A stretch of DNA of 64,000 bases from Galeruca laticollis. Its lineage: Eukaryota; Arthropoda; Insecta; Coleoptera; Chrysomelidae. The notes beneath the pieces were generated by a model. It was given only the letters and a program-made list of their open reading frames with translations. It had not been told where the DNA came from and ran no database searches. Location: NCBI GenBank assembly GCA_963921935.1, contig OY998180.1, forward strand, positions 62,884,551 through 62,948,550, in the 5' to 3' direction. Positions 1 to 9,554 of the stretch are shown piece after piece. Position 1 is the first letter of the stretch; the number at the start of each line of letters is the position of its first letter. Position numbers and translations under genes: made by a program.

Positions 1-1091
1 GAATGGAAAGATTAAAGTAATTCGGTTAGCATTGCTTATTCAATTTTTTTTTGTATTGGACGCCACTTGAAACTGAACTACAGGACTACACCGTCTTTCA
101 TTTCAGGGCAAATAATATTGAACTGAGGGCGCACTCGACAGTGTTGCTTGTAAATCGAACACGTGAAACTGGAGGCGTACAACTCTGACAACAATAATCT
201 AACAGAACTTTAGAACTGAGTGCGCACTCAGTTCAGCCAGAGCAGGTAAATCGAAAGCGCTATAAGTGTACCTATTGAAGGTGGGTTATCATGGGCGGAT
301 TTGAAGCGGACTCAATTTGACAGCGCAATACGCTTGTTTCAGCTTACTGGATCCTGACGAATTCTGTTTATTCCGTTTCAGCGTAGACAGTTTGTTCACA
401 AATAGAGCATAGTTGAAAGTTGATTATTATTGTATTTTTCATTATGTATTCAGTTGAATACTTATAAAATAGAAAGGGATATGTACCTACTTAATTTGGC
501 AATCAAATTATCGCAATGTCCTTCATGGAGAAGATCTGCTATCAAGCACAATCTAGTAAAGTTAGATTTAATTCATCAATAGCAAAAATAAATAACTGTA
601 ATTAGTAGAAGAAAAATATTTTGGAAAATAGAAATATTTACTGCAGAACAAAGCGTCAATACTATGACAAAAATAAATCAAATGCAAACACACCGCAATT
701 ATTATAACCTAAAAAGGAAAATTCCTCAACGTGTTCAACAATGTCTTTCTCTAGGACGCGCTCACTACTGTCTTTGAACGCCGAAAACTAGAGACAAATT
801 CTACTTTTCAGTGGACTATTGGCATGATCCGCACGATTAGTGACAGCACAGCGCACTTTTGATTTCAACCAACCATATTATTGACTGACAGTGCACTTTG
901 CATAGAGGTAGAGTAGAGGTCAATGCATCTCAGATACATGTATGACATAATGAGGAATTAATATTAAAAGCTGAAGAAACTAATATTGTGGTGTTAGACA
1001 ATGGGCTGGTGGAGTTTCAATACACAGGATATTACAAGATGTGATGACAATTGAAAATGGTAACGAATAAATGTTATAAAAAGTTATAAAA
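1..1091. other. Non-coding leader of window, nothing recognised
   Basis: No exon, transposase motif or tandem array is visible on either strand. The only structured feature is the perfect dyad at 213-234, with a degenerate copy of its half-site near 120-140. Stop codons are dense in all frames. Confidence 0.5.
213..234. repeat. Perfect 22-bp palindrome
   Basis: The two 11-base halves (left half GAACTGAGTGC) are exact reverse complements with no spacer. A related sequence (GAACTGAGGGCGCACTC) lies about 90 bases upstream. It could be a protein-binding dyad or the centre of a small hairpin element; no role can be assigned. Confidence 0.7.
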
Positions 1092-2086
1092 AGAAGAGGA
1101 GTTACAGCTTATTTAAACAGAAAATATAATATTGACATAAAGAAGCATGCAGATGATATGACAGCTACAGCTTTGAAAATTGAAGAATTGAATTTAGGAC
1201 AAAATTATGCATTAAAATTGGTTCGTATTCCATAACTTTATATCTAAAATTTAAAAATTCTTTCAAATTGACTACAAAATGTCCTTATTATGCAACAATT
1301 TACTAGTTTGAAGTGTACTAAAATGATGGAAACAAGTTTTATGAAATTTAAAAATAAATCAAGTATATTAATTAGCTTTTAGAGATAGGCTTCTTTAGTA
1401 ATACAAAAATTCAATCTATATCATGTGATTTTAGGGCAGCTAACTCTGATGGTATTAAGTTTGTTATAATGTTGTTATAATACTAGGAGGTTTAATTTAT
1501 TAGTATTGTGTACATTGCTTTTTTGGTGTAATGTGTGGATTAGTAGTAATGAAATAACTTTGATTAATTTTAGGTTAATATTACCCAGGTTTAAAGGCTG
1601 AGGATTTTGCACTAGGGCTCATGAATGGTTATGGAAAAGGAACTTAGAAAGTTGAATCACACAATTTGCATAGAGAGAACTCATGCTACCAACACAAGGA
1701 ATTGGGATCAAACAATAGTTTTGATTAAAGATGAATTCAATATGGATTTTCCGGTGGCATTTTTAGTTAATAATAGGTTAGATCAAAAGGCACAGGAATT
1801 ATTTTTCAGATCTCTTAGGAATAGGTTAGGCGAATCAATCGAAGACAAATACATAATGATCGATGACGAGACAAAATATTTATTACAATGCGTGGACCAA
1901 ATGTATAACTGGCGGAACATCCCCTCACCAAGAAGACTTCTCTGTATGTGGCATATTATTACAAATTGGAATATTCAAGGAAAATCAAAGATAAAAAACC
2001 TGGAAGTTAAGAAGATGCAAGCAGAAATGAGAAGTATATTAAAAGAAATTGATGTTAGAACATTTGAAGGAAAACGTGACAAGTAG
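1092..2086 (+). pseudogene. MULE-type transposase relic
   Basis: Two coding blocks resemble Mutator-like (MULE) transposases of insects. Block 1 (1092-1223) reads RRGVTAYLNRKYNIDIKK and resembles the DNA-binding/N-terminal side. Block 2 (1625-2086, 153 codons) carries the core: FNMDFPVAFLVNNRLDQKAQELFFRSL, a DDE-like aspartate pair (MIDDETKY) and the conserved RRLLCMWHI segment, then NWNIQGKSKIKN. (Residue strings given in pieces.) The first catalytic position, normally an Asp in a DGTHG-type motif, reads ERTHA here, so activity is unlikely. About 400 bp without coding potential separates the blocks (decayed sequence or intron), and the C-terminal half is missing. Family assignment is by motif memory, fairly secure; inactivity is inferred. 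Confidence 0.72.
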
Positions 2087-3427
2087 GTATTTTAAATATT
2101 TAGAAATATATTTTTTTAATGATAATTAAGTGTAATTTTTAATTATTCTCATTGAATAGATTATTCACTATTTTTGTGTCATATTTTTATTTATTACAAT
2201 CCTTATTAAAAACTTATCTGAGGCATATTGAAATTGCCATTACGTTTTTTTCCATAAAATAAATAGTGTAATAAAAAAACAATATCCTGTTTTTGAGGTT
2301 ATTATTTTACTGTTGAGTCAAATTGGTTTAAAATTCATATTTTTAAATTTGTTAAGGTAGGTACATTTCAACTTACATTAAAATATAATTACTTCTTACA
2401 GTCTAATAATATCCAAAACGTTGTACGTTAGACATTATCATGTGCTAAATACACAAAATGAAATAAATTGCAGATTAATAATATCCAGAAAATTGTAAGT
2501 TGAACATTATTATGTGCCAAACCCATAAACTACGTGCAGTTGTCCTGTCCTGTCACGGTCGTGTAATGTGTGTTTCGATCTTTAAACACTATTTCAAATA
2601 GAGGTAGTGTCAAATGTAGAAGAAATTACTTTCTCTATGCTGGTACCTTTTTTACATCTCGCCTCCTTCTGATAGCTAAAACGGAAGTTTTGTCCTTTCT
2701 TATTTTATGCCAAGTGACAAAAGCAAAAGTAGTGAGTAAATTACATGACACTTATTAGAAGGTGGAGAAACTAGTGATGTTAAGTAAGAATATTTCCAAT
2801 GAGGAATTTATAATGGAATATCCCTAATTAGGAATTTATAAGGAAATATTCCCAAACCATAGATGTCCTCCCAATTCTTGTGAAATTTGAATGATGTCGT
2901 ATCTAATGTAGATGAAAATGAGACCCATTTACTGGAAGTAGATGTCGAAGAAGTCCAAGATGTACAATAAAATGAATGTTGTGACCAAAAAAAATACAAT
3001 TATTACTTGCTCTATAGTAGTGACTAGTGATATTAGTAATAAAGTATATTTAAATTTTCAATACTCATATACCTACTGGCTTAACTTTTTTTAATAATAA
3101 AGTTTCGTTGCAACAGCATTATTTACAGTTAATTGGTGATCAATTGATAATTATTAGATCACTTTTTCGTTGAAAATTTTAATTGTGTCTTAAACAGTTT
3201 TTAAAATATTTGCTTAAAATAAATTCCCGAGAATTTAGCATCACTATATAGGTGAAACTGATCCTTACGCCTCATGAGTATATATCCATCAATATATTCT
3301 AAGGTTAACCTATGGAGGTTTTGTTGTATGTACCTAACCACATATAGCCTGATGATTAAGCTATTATATCCAGAAAGAGATGAACTATAAATACTATGAT
3401 GTACATGTTGAAAAGGATATTTTTAAT
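2087..3427. other. Unassigned AT-rich interval
   Basis: Apart from the duplication at 2403-2532 there is no recognisable gene. A 62-codon frame at 2570-2758 and an antisense 63-codon frame at 2808-2999 match no family I recognise and look like chance openings. Confidence 0.4.
2403..2532. repeat. Imperfect ~58-bp tandem duplication
   Basis: Segment 2403-2460 (AATAATATCCAAAACGTTG...) is repeated at about 2475-2532 with scattered substitutions, including the TTATCATGTGC/TTATTATGTGC stretch. The pair is separated by about 14 bp. No coding role is apparent. Confidence 0.6.
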
Positions 3428-3806
3428 GATGATGTAGATATACTCGAACCAATAAAATATGGGGTTCCTTCAAAAATATACAAGAGAAGTGATCACTTCC
3501 ATAGGATGGATAATTTAAGTTTCTTTTAGAAGGTACTGGCTATATAAAGAAACGGTAACGGGAGAAGATTTTGAATTTCCAGGTGATATGTGTTCTTAAA
3601 AAGCATCAAAATCATAGATTAAAAAAAAACAAATTTATTTGTTCAATATTTAGTAATGATTCTGTATCGCCAAGAAATCAATTAATGTGTTGCCTTATAT
3701 TTTACTTTACTACAGGACACCTGAGTGCTATTGCTGAAATAACAATATCCTCAGCTTCAAGAATCATAAAGAAGGTATTAAACATATTCCATATTTTACA
3801 AAAATA
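3428..3806 (+). pseudogene. PIF/Harbinger nuclease fragment
   Basis: The 3571-3807 frame contains SVSPRNQLMCCLIFYFTTGH followed by LSAIAEITISSASRIIKKV, the helix-rich N-terminal segment typical of HARBI1-like nucleases of PIF/Harbinger transposons. The preceding 3428-3540 stretch reads DDVDILEPIKYGVPSKIYKR with DHFHRMD, resembling the segment just before it in such proteins, but is separated by a stop and frame change. The catalytic DDE core lies downstream in intact members and is absent here. Its flanks are duplicated immediately downstream, so the fragment sits in a local tandem duplication. Confidence 0.62.
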
Positions 3807-4135
3807 AATCATTCTGAATATAATTAAGCTGTCAATAAAATATTTTGAATTACACATTTATTCATTTATAACTTTATTTTTAAAGATGATGTAGATATAC
3901 TCGAACCAATTAAATATGGGGTTCCTTGAAAAATATACAAGAGAAGTGATCACTTCCATAGGATGGATAATTTGAGTTTCTTTTAGAAGGTACTGGCTAT
4001 ATAAAGAAACGGTAACGGAAGAAGATTTTGAATTTCCAGGTGATATGTGTTCTTAAAAAGCATCAAAATCATAGATTAAAAAAAATGAAGCTGTCAATAA
4101 AATATTTTGAATTACACATTTATTTATTTATAACT
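3428..4135. repeat. Tandem duplication of the Harbinger locus, second copy internally deleted
   Basis: Copy 1 spans 3428-3884. Copy 2 starts at 3885 with the same GATGATGTAGATATACTCG and runs to about 4135. Copy 2 lacks about 200 bp corresponding to the transposase exon, but both ends match (left part to the ATCATAGATTAAAA run; right part AAGCTGTCAATAAAATATTTT). The identity suggests a recent duplication followed by deletion. Confidence 0.75.
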
Positions 4136-5363
4136 TTTGGTAATGAGAAAAATAAGAAAAACACATATACCTACTGAAAATGGAAAACCTATATAAATTT
4201 TATGAGACATTTGACGGAACAAAACACAAGTTTATTCACAATGAAAATATTAGGAATTCAGCCTTATTTGGTCTTAAACTAGACAACTAAAATGAAGGTT
4301 TTTTAAAAATGATAGTATAACAATTTTTTCAACTATTTTTACAGGGTGTCTTTAAATAACAGTAATGAAGATTATTTTTCAAATAATTTTCATTTTGTTT
4401 CTTTTCATTCAATTTTCTTTTGAATAAGCTTAGTTTTCAGAGGATGTGTTCTTCTTTTTTCCTAATGACATCAGCTACTACCTTTTTTGTTAACATATCT
4501 GGAATTGCTAACCGTTTATCAACTAATATTATTATATTTTTCGGCTACGTGTGAAGAAGTTAAAGCTTTTACTCTTGGTTTTGCACATCTTCTATTCGCA
4601 GATTCATTTTTTCAACCAGGTGTACTTTCTTCGATCTGAAATATAATAAAATGCTATTATGTGTATTCAACAATGAGTAGAGTGTGTTGATCACAACCGA
4701 CTTGCATGCGATTCAACAGCAATAGATATTTTTAATAAGTTATGTTCCTAAGTTTCATATGCATATGTTATTTTTATGAAGTATATCTTGATATTCAAAG
4801 CTAGAAGTGAAATTATTATTATTCTGATATCCGTATTCTAATTAAAGTAATATTAGTTGAAACCGATTAAATAATTTTGGATTAGATGACCTAGAATATA
4901 TAGCCAATTTGAAAGATTTAGAAAATGCAGATTAACAAATCAACAGACACAACTGTCGAAAATATTAACCCATTTGAGACATTGACTAAACATCAGTTTT
5001 TACAAATATTAAGGTTAACAAAAAGATTATGCAGATATTTAATTAAAACATGAACTTCTTTCTTGCGACCTCAAAGGAGGCCTACGGGCTTGAGAATAAC
5101 AACCAAAATAATTATTATAGATTTTCATCATTTCCAAAAATTTCGATTCAATAGGTTATGGTAGCTTGTTGATTTTTTGCCTTCGGACGTTATCAAAGGG
5201 ACATTGGAAAATATTTTTATCAGTGTCTCTGTTTCTAGATGTATAGAAGAAGTCACTATCGCTTTGAATGAACCAAAAGTATTCAACAGATGTGTACATA
5301 GAAATTTTGATGAATTGAATGCTGTAAAACTTAAGTAGTCACCTATCTGTTTCTACTAATTCC
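4136..5363. other. Unassigned AT-rich interval
   Basis: No exon recognised. A TACAGGGTGTC motif near 4342 and the reverse-complement ACACCCTGTA near 5593 and 5694 could be terminal motifs of a decayed DNA transposon, but no transposase is visible between them. Confidence 0.35.
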
Positions 5364-5468
5364 ATTCTTTCCAATTCATAAACGTAGCCGCTACGAATTT
5401 TTTTAGGGTGATTTTAAATAAAAAATTTTAGCCAAATTGGACGGCTACGTTTATTAATTGGAAAGAAT
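5364..5468. repeat. Small inverted-repeat (MITE-like) hairpin
   Basis: The 27-bp arm at 5364-5390 (ATTCTTTCCAATTCATAAACG...) is matched by its reverse complement at 5442-5468 with one mismatch, around about 51 bp of spacer. The GGCTACG core is kept in both arms. It could be a minimal MITE or a foldback-generated hairpin; no transposase match can be made. Confidence 0.7.
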
Positions 5469-5740
5469 TACATTAGCAAAATCGAAAGAGAGGAGTAAGT
5501 AAAATCATAACAAAAATTCGGCACTTTTCCACCGGCATTACAAACCGACTTATAAAACATCAAAGTTGAAATAAGAAAACAATTCAACACCCTGTATCTC
5601 ATTAACTACAAGACTTATCACACGTGTTTATAAGAACTTTTCGTCTTAAATTGGAGTGACGAAGCGCCCACTACAATATTTTAGGTTTCTTAGGAAACAC
5701 CCTGTATAATTGATCCACTAACATAATTATTAACAATTGA

Positions 5741-6850
5741 ATGGAAAAGGGAAAGTGGCCCGAGTTATTTAAAAAAACGATTGTTACTCCAATTTATAAA
5801 AGCGGATATAAAATATCGGCCTATATCCCTAATTCCATATATGTCACAGGTATTTGAGAAAATAATAGGAAATAGACTTGATTCTTATAAAATAAATATA
5901 ATTTAGTTTCACCTAACCAATTCGGCTTTGAACAAAAAAATTCTACCCAAGATGCTATCTTGAAACTAACATCAAAAATGTATGATTCAGTAAATAGGAA
6001 CAAGGTGTGTTTATGTGCATTCCTGGATCTTGCAAGAAGTGTTAGCCATGGAAAACTCTTACAGACGCTAGAATGTATGGGGACACAAAACAATTCCTCA
6101 CAATTATTTCAGAGCAACCTATCTGATAGACAACAGGTAGTAAAGATTGGCGGTCTAACAAGTGGAGAAATAATTATAACAAAGGAACAATTTTGGATTC
6201 AATCTTTGTATGAATGAAATGTTTTCAGTGAGCAGTACTCGATATACCACTGGATTCGCTGACGATACAGCCATTATTTATGAAATAGATAATTGGTATA
6301 ATTTGAAATAGTCGGAAGCGATATAAGAAAAATACTGATGGGTTTCATCATAAATTACTTACTTATTAAAACATATTCGCCATTTCTTAATTCTAGAGTA
6401 TAAGTATGGCTTCACATAATTTTTAAACAAAAAACTAGAGAATATGCTTTATAAATTTGAGTGCTTGGAAAAAAATATGTATCATGTCAATAATTGCAGA
6501 CATTGTACTACGGGCTAGTGGAAAGCCATCTCAGGCATGGCCTATTGTCTTGGGGATGTGCTTCCAGAAAATTTATAGGTGTCCTAGAGATTATACAAAG
6601 AAGCTTTATTCAGATTATTATATCTAATCCCAGCATGTGCCCTAGTGATGCACTGTATAATATAAACAAAATCTTTGACCTAAAGAAATTATGTTTTCTG
6701 TGTACATCTGTAAAATATCATACTATGAAAAATAAAATTAACTTACCTGCTTATACATATGAATCCAGAAATAAACACTTATATGTAGTTTCTATGACAA
6801 AATCTTTATGTCAAATTCTTCCTTTTAACATAACCAAAATAGTTTTGTGA
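5741..6850 (+). pseudogene. Jockey-type non-LTR retrotransposon reverse transcriptase relic
   Basis: Three frames give consecutive pieces of a LINE reverse transcriptase. 5741 onward reads GKWPELFKKTIVTPIYKSG; 5905-6217 reads NQFGFEQKNSTQDAILKL, CLCAFLDLA and LSDRQQVVKIGGLTSGE; 6252-6280 keeps the catalytic box (FADDTAII); 6494-6850 covers the thumb/C-terminal region (QTLYYGLVESHLRHGLLSWG, RNKHLY). At least four frame changes and stops separate them, and the palm segment with the first catalytic Asp is degraded (FLDLARSVSH, normally followed by a catalytic F-D-x-V type context). The endonuclease domain and 3' end are absent. Jockey or a close insect LINE clade is the best match; exact clade uncertain. 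Confidence 0.8.
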
Positions 6851-7747
6851 TATTATTATCTGCAATATCTCTTCATTCTCTGCAATGTCTATCCACTTCA
6901 TATATTTTATGTATAATTATAGTGTTTTCTTATTTACCGCAACAGATTTTGAGGTTAATTCGTTCATCTCCGGGTGATTTTTTTTAGTATTTATAATCAA
7001 CAAAATGGCTTTCATAAGTTGTTCGGGATACTAATGCTCAATTTGGGTTCAATACCGATTACCTGATTGTAGAATTCATCTTTATAGGAGAAATTGATAA
7101 CATATTTGAAAAACTTATTTACATTTGACATAACAAAATGTCAGATGACATTTGTGTTCTTACGTCAACTGACGCTGTTGTGAGGACGATACAATTCGAT
7201 GATTTTAGAAACGGTGCTCGAGAATATCATTTTAGGAACTATTCGCAAATAGAGCATTCACAGGCTTGCGTATACATCACGTTGGGAATGATGTCAAGAA
7301 AATCGCTCCGGTTCGATGTTCCGGGCGGATGAAACTTAAACATCGACCACCACACCTGCAAGAAATGAATAATCGGTGGCGACAGTGATTTTCTTAACGA
7401 AATATCGAAACCACACATAACCAACGTTCAACTTTAGAAATATTCTTACAAAAAATACAACTTTTATTTATTAGAATTGAATATCTTTTTAATAAATACA
7501 TGGAAAATTATCATTGATGCTGTAAATGGAAGATCATATATGAATTATATTGCAAATGTATGCATACTTTGCCCGTAGAAAAAATAGACTTGCGGGGAGA
7601 GGGAAAACACGAAATTTTCGGTATAAAAGTGTCTGTCGTCCTTCGCAAAAATGTTTATAAGAGGGCGAAATCGAGACGTGACATGGCGCGGGATTATATA
7701 GTTCAGTACGAAATTGGAAAGGTTTGTGGGTTTTCTATTTACATTTT
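6851..7747. other. Unassigned interval with two short frames
   Basis: Frames of 64 codons at 7138-7332 and 7560-7754 have no recognisable motif. The second overlaps the hammerhead motif on the other strand, so it is probably fortuitous. No repeats of note. Confidence 0.35.
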
Positions 7748-7788
7748 AGTTTGACGTTTCGGACTGTCAGTGTCCTTCATCAGAAACT
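7748..7788 (-). ncRNA. Hammerhead ribozyme motif, Penelope-type
   Basis: Read on the minus strand, the core CTGATGA (7783-7777) is followed by an extra A, a 4-bp helix II (GGAC/GTCC, 7-nt loop), then GAAAC (7760-7756) and GTC, with predicted cleavage after the C paired to 7753. Helix I is a perfect 5-bp match: AGTTT directly before the core (7788-7784) with AAACT directly after the cleavage site (7752-7748). The ACGT between GAA and C is self-complementary, as in the short dimeric helix III described for hammerheads of Penelope-like elements. All invariant core bases are present. The extra A is a departure from the textbook core. No Penelope reading frame is visible next to it, so it is probably an isolated terminal fragment. 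Confidence 0.7.
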
Positions 7789-8249
7789 TATTCTACAAAC
7801 AGAACGTTTACAATCAGCAGATTATACAATATACACTTCTTTTTAAGAACTTACCATAAAACAAACGATTGCAAGTGCAATGTCATTCATATATGATAAA
7901 ACAACATTTTAATTAAAAACATTTAGAATAAAACAACCACTCTCACTAATGACAGTACAATATACTATGTTAGATCGTCACAGATTTTGCAAGTATTCAA
8001 CATTTTTCAATTGTAAGTACAACTAGTATATGTATCGTATTAGCTGTGACATCAAATTTTCATCAAGTTCGAAATTATAGTTTTGGAGTTATGAATAAAA
8101 ATGTATTTTCAATTTCTTACTTTGAAGCTCTATAACTCAACAAAGGAGGTCCGTAGATAAAAAATATATGAAATAAGAACATTATTTTAACACCACCTAC
8201 TCATACCCAAGTTTTGGCCTCTAATTCCTGGGACACCCTGTATATATAT
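7789..8249. other. Unassigned interval
   Basis: No coding or structural feature is recognised. The interval ends at a GGGACACCCTGTATATA motif that abuts the start of the LTR; the same ACACCCTGTA motif recurs elsewhere in the window. Confidence 0.35.
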
Positions 8250-8535
8250 TGTAACGAAGTTACATTTTCAAAGACCGGGCAAAAGCACAACCTTCCGTAT
8301 AATATGAAATAGAGCGTTCGAACACTGTATTTCTCCGTCCGTATAATAACATCGGTACAATGTAATATAAACATCGGTACAATGTAATATAATTTCTCTA
8401 ACCTGCACCGACAGTTGGCGACACTTACTTCTTCGCACCGTATCCCTAACAAGACATACCGTAAAGCAGAACGATTCTCAGAGTGGTCAGTCTATCCGTA
8501 AACTCGATGCCTTGCCCGCATACGCAGGTGAGAAT

Positions 8536-8562
8536 TAAATATAAGAGACTTCATTGTGCTCA
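8536..8562 (+). promoter_or_regulatory. TATA box and initiator of the 8.25-kb LTR
   Basis: TTAAATATAAGAGACTTCATTG lies at the place expected for an LTR promoter, about 630 bp ahead of the AATAAA signal at 9169. In pieces: the TATA-like core is AAATATAAGA, followed about 15 bp later by TTCATTGTG as a possible initiator. Confidence 0.45.
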
Positions 8563-8687
8563 CAAACCCGTTCTCTTTCAGAAAACCAATACCGATAGAT
8601 ACCGTTAGATCAACCGTACCGTCTACCGAGGTGAGTGATATTTCATTTTATACCTTAGGGTATATGGTTCTCGCCCGTACAATCCGA

Positions 8688-8838
8688 TCCGGGGAAGTAA
8701 AGGGAGACCGTGTCCGCAACTGGAAAGTTGAGTACTCACATCCTAGTAGCGGCCGTGCTTGGACCTTCAGCCATCCGATCGAGGGAAACCGTGTCCGCTA
8801 CTAGAAAGTTGAAAAGTCACATCCTAGTAGTGGCCGTC
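8688..8838. repeat. Two ~70-90-bp repeats within the LTR (plus a 22-bp duplication at 8348-8392)
   Basis: 8688-8756 and 8776-8838 share the blocks GAAACCGTGTCCGC, GAAAGTTGA and CACATCCTAGTAG followed by GGCCGT. Separately, ACATCGGTACAATGTAATAT occurs twice in tandem at about 8348-8392, and CTTCCGATAACCGTCCACC is nearly repeated at 8944 and 8972. Repeated promoter-proximal blocks are common in LTR U3 regions. Confidence 0.6.
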
Positions 8839-9168
8839 GCGACTCCGAGATTTCGATACCGCGGAAACCGAGAGCCGTATCCCCGAAAGTAGAGCTCTGA
8901 TTAACCTAGAGGGTCGCTTGCAATCCGTAATAGTTCTGCACGCTTCCGATAACCGTCCACCTCACCCCCTGGCTTCCGCTAACCGTCCACCGCACTCCCG
9001 CCCCATTTTTGCTTCCGCTTGCATAGCTTTGTTTTACTTACCGTAGTAGTTTACCGTAGGAGAGACCGTTTGAACCAGTAGTATAGTAGTTAGTACTAGT
9101 GCTTTTGCCCCACCTACTCGAATTAGAGGACATTTAGTTTAGTTGATTAACTTTTCCGCTATTTGTGT

Positions 9169-9174
9169 AATAAA
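9169..9174 (+). terminator. Polyadenylation signal of the candidate LTR
   Basis: AATAAA followed by GACTCTTTG and T/G-rich sequence, about 150 bp before the inferred LTR end; consistent with an R/U5 border. Confidence 0.45.
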
Positions 9175-9323
9175 GACTCTTTGTAAATAAGTAACTTTTG
9201 GTTTCTCTTCTCTCCAACTCCAATTACCACTAAACCTCCGCAAATAGGTAAGAACGTTAAGCAGCTAATACCCAGGTTACGAACCCGGTGAGGCAAGTAA
9301 AATCTGCCCAACCGGTCGCAACA

Positions 9324-9462
9324 CTCTTGTCACCACCATAAGTGACCCCTGGAGTTTTTCAATACTTCACTGACGCTGCCCGGAGCGAGTGGAGCATACC
9401 ACTTTAATAAACTGGCGCCCGAGGCAACCCGCCACCTGTAGTTGAGGCGCCAACCCATCAAG
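9324..9462 (+). other. LTR-adjacent leader, truncated at (TA)n
   Basis: Contains AAGTGACCCCTGGAG and, further on, AAACTGGCGCCCGAGGC, the latter resembling a Lys-type primer-binding sequence. The leader ends at the (TA)n array at 9463, where the rest of the element is lost or displaced by element A. Confidence 0.35.
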
Positions 9463-9491
9463 TATATATACATATATATACATACATATAC

Positions 9492-9547
<56 letters not shown>
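9463..9547. repeat. (TA)n microsatellite
   Basis: About 85 bp of TATATA with a few C interruptions. It forms the left junction of element A, and the same repeat type resumes at the right end of element A at 15082, so the element probably landed inside one array. Tyr-Ile frames across it are not genes. Confidence 0.9.
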
Positions 9548-9551
<4 letters not shown>

Positions 9552-9554
9552 TTC

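Larger units (their letters stand above)
8250..9323 (+). mobile_element. Candidate 1.07-kb LTR (Gypsy/BEL-type)
   Basis: The interval begins TGTAACGAAG and ends GGTCGCAACA, a TG...CA pair with a partly inverted terminal sequence. In the right order it holds a TATA box (AATATAAG-like, about 8537-8546), a transcription-start-like TCATTGTG, and a polyadenylation signal AATAAA (9169-9174) followed by T/G-rich sequence. It is clearly richer in GC and CpG than the surrounding DNA and contains internal duplications. The sequence just downstream (AAGTGACCCCTGGAG at 9340) resembles leaders that follow 5' LTRs. No gag or pol is present, because the sequence runs into a (TA)n array. No second copy is in the window, so the ends are inferred. 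Confidence 0.5.

Noticed and set aside
3349..3380. CTGATGA followed by GAAA, considered as a hammerhead core
   Set aside because: The intervening sequence cannot form helix II and no helix I partner is present. The CTGATGA near 38372 fails for the same reason.
8201..8892. Short frames in the CpG-rich LTR
   Set aside because: They span LTR regulatory sequence and internal duplications; no domain or start context.
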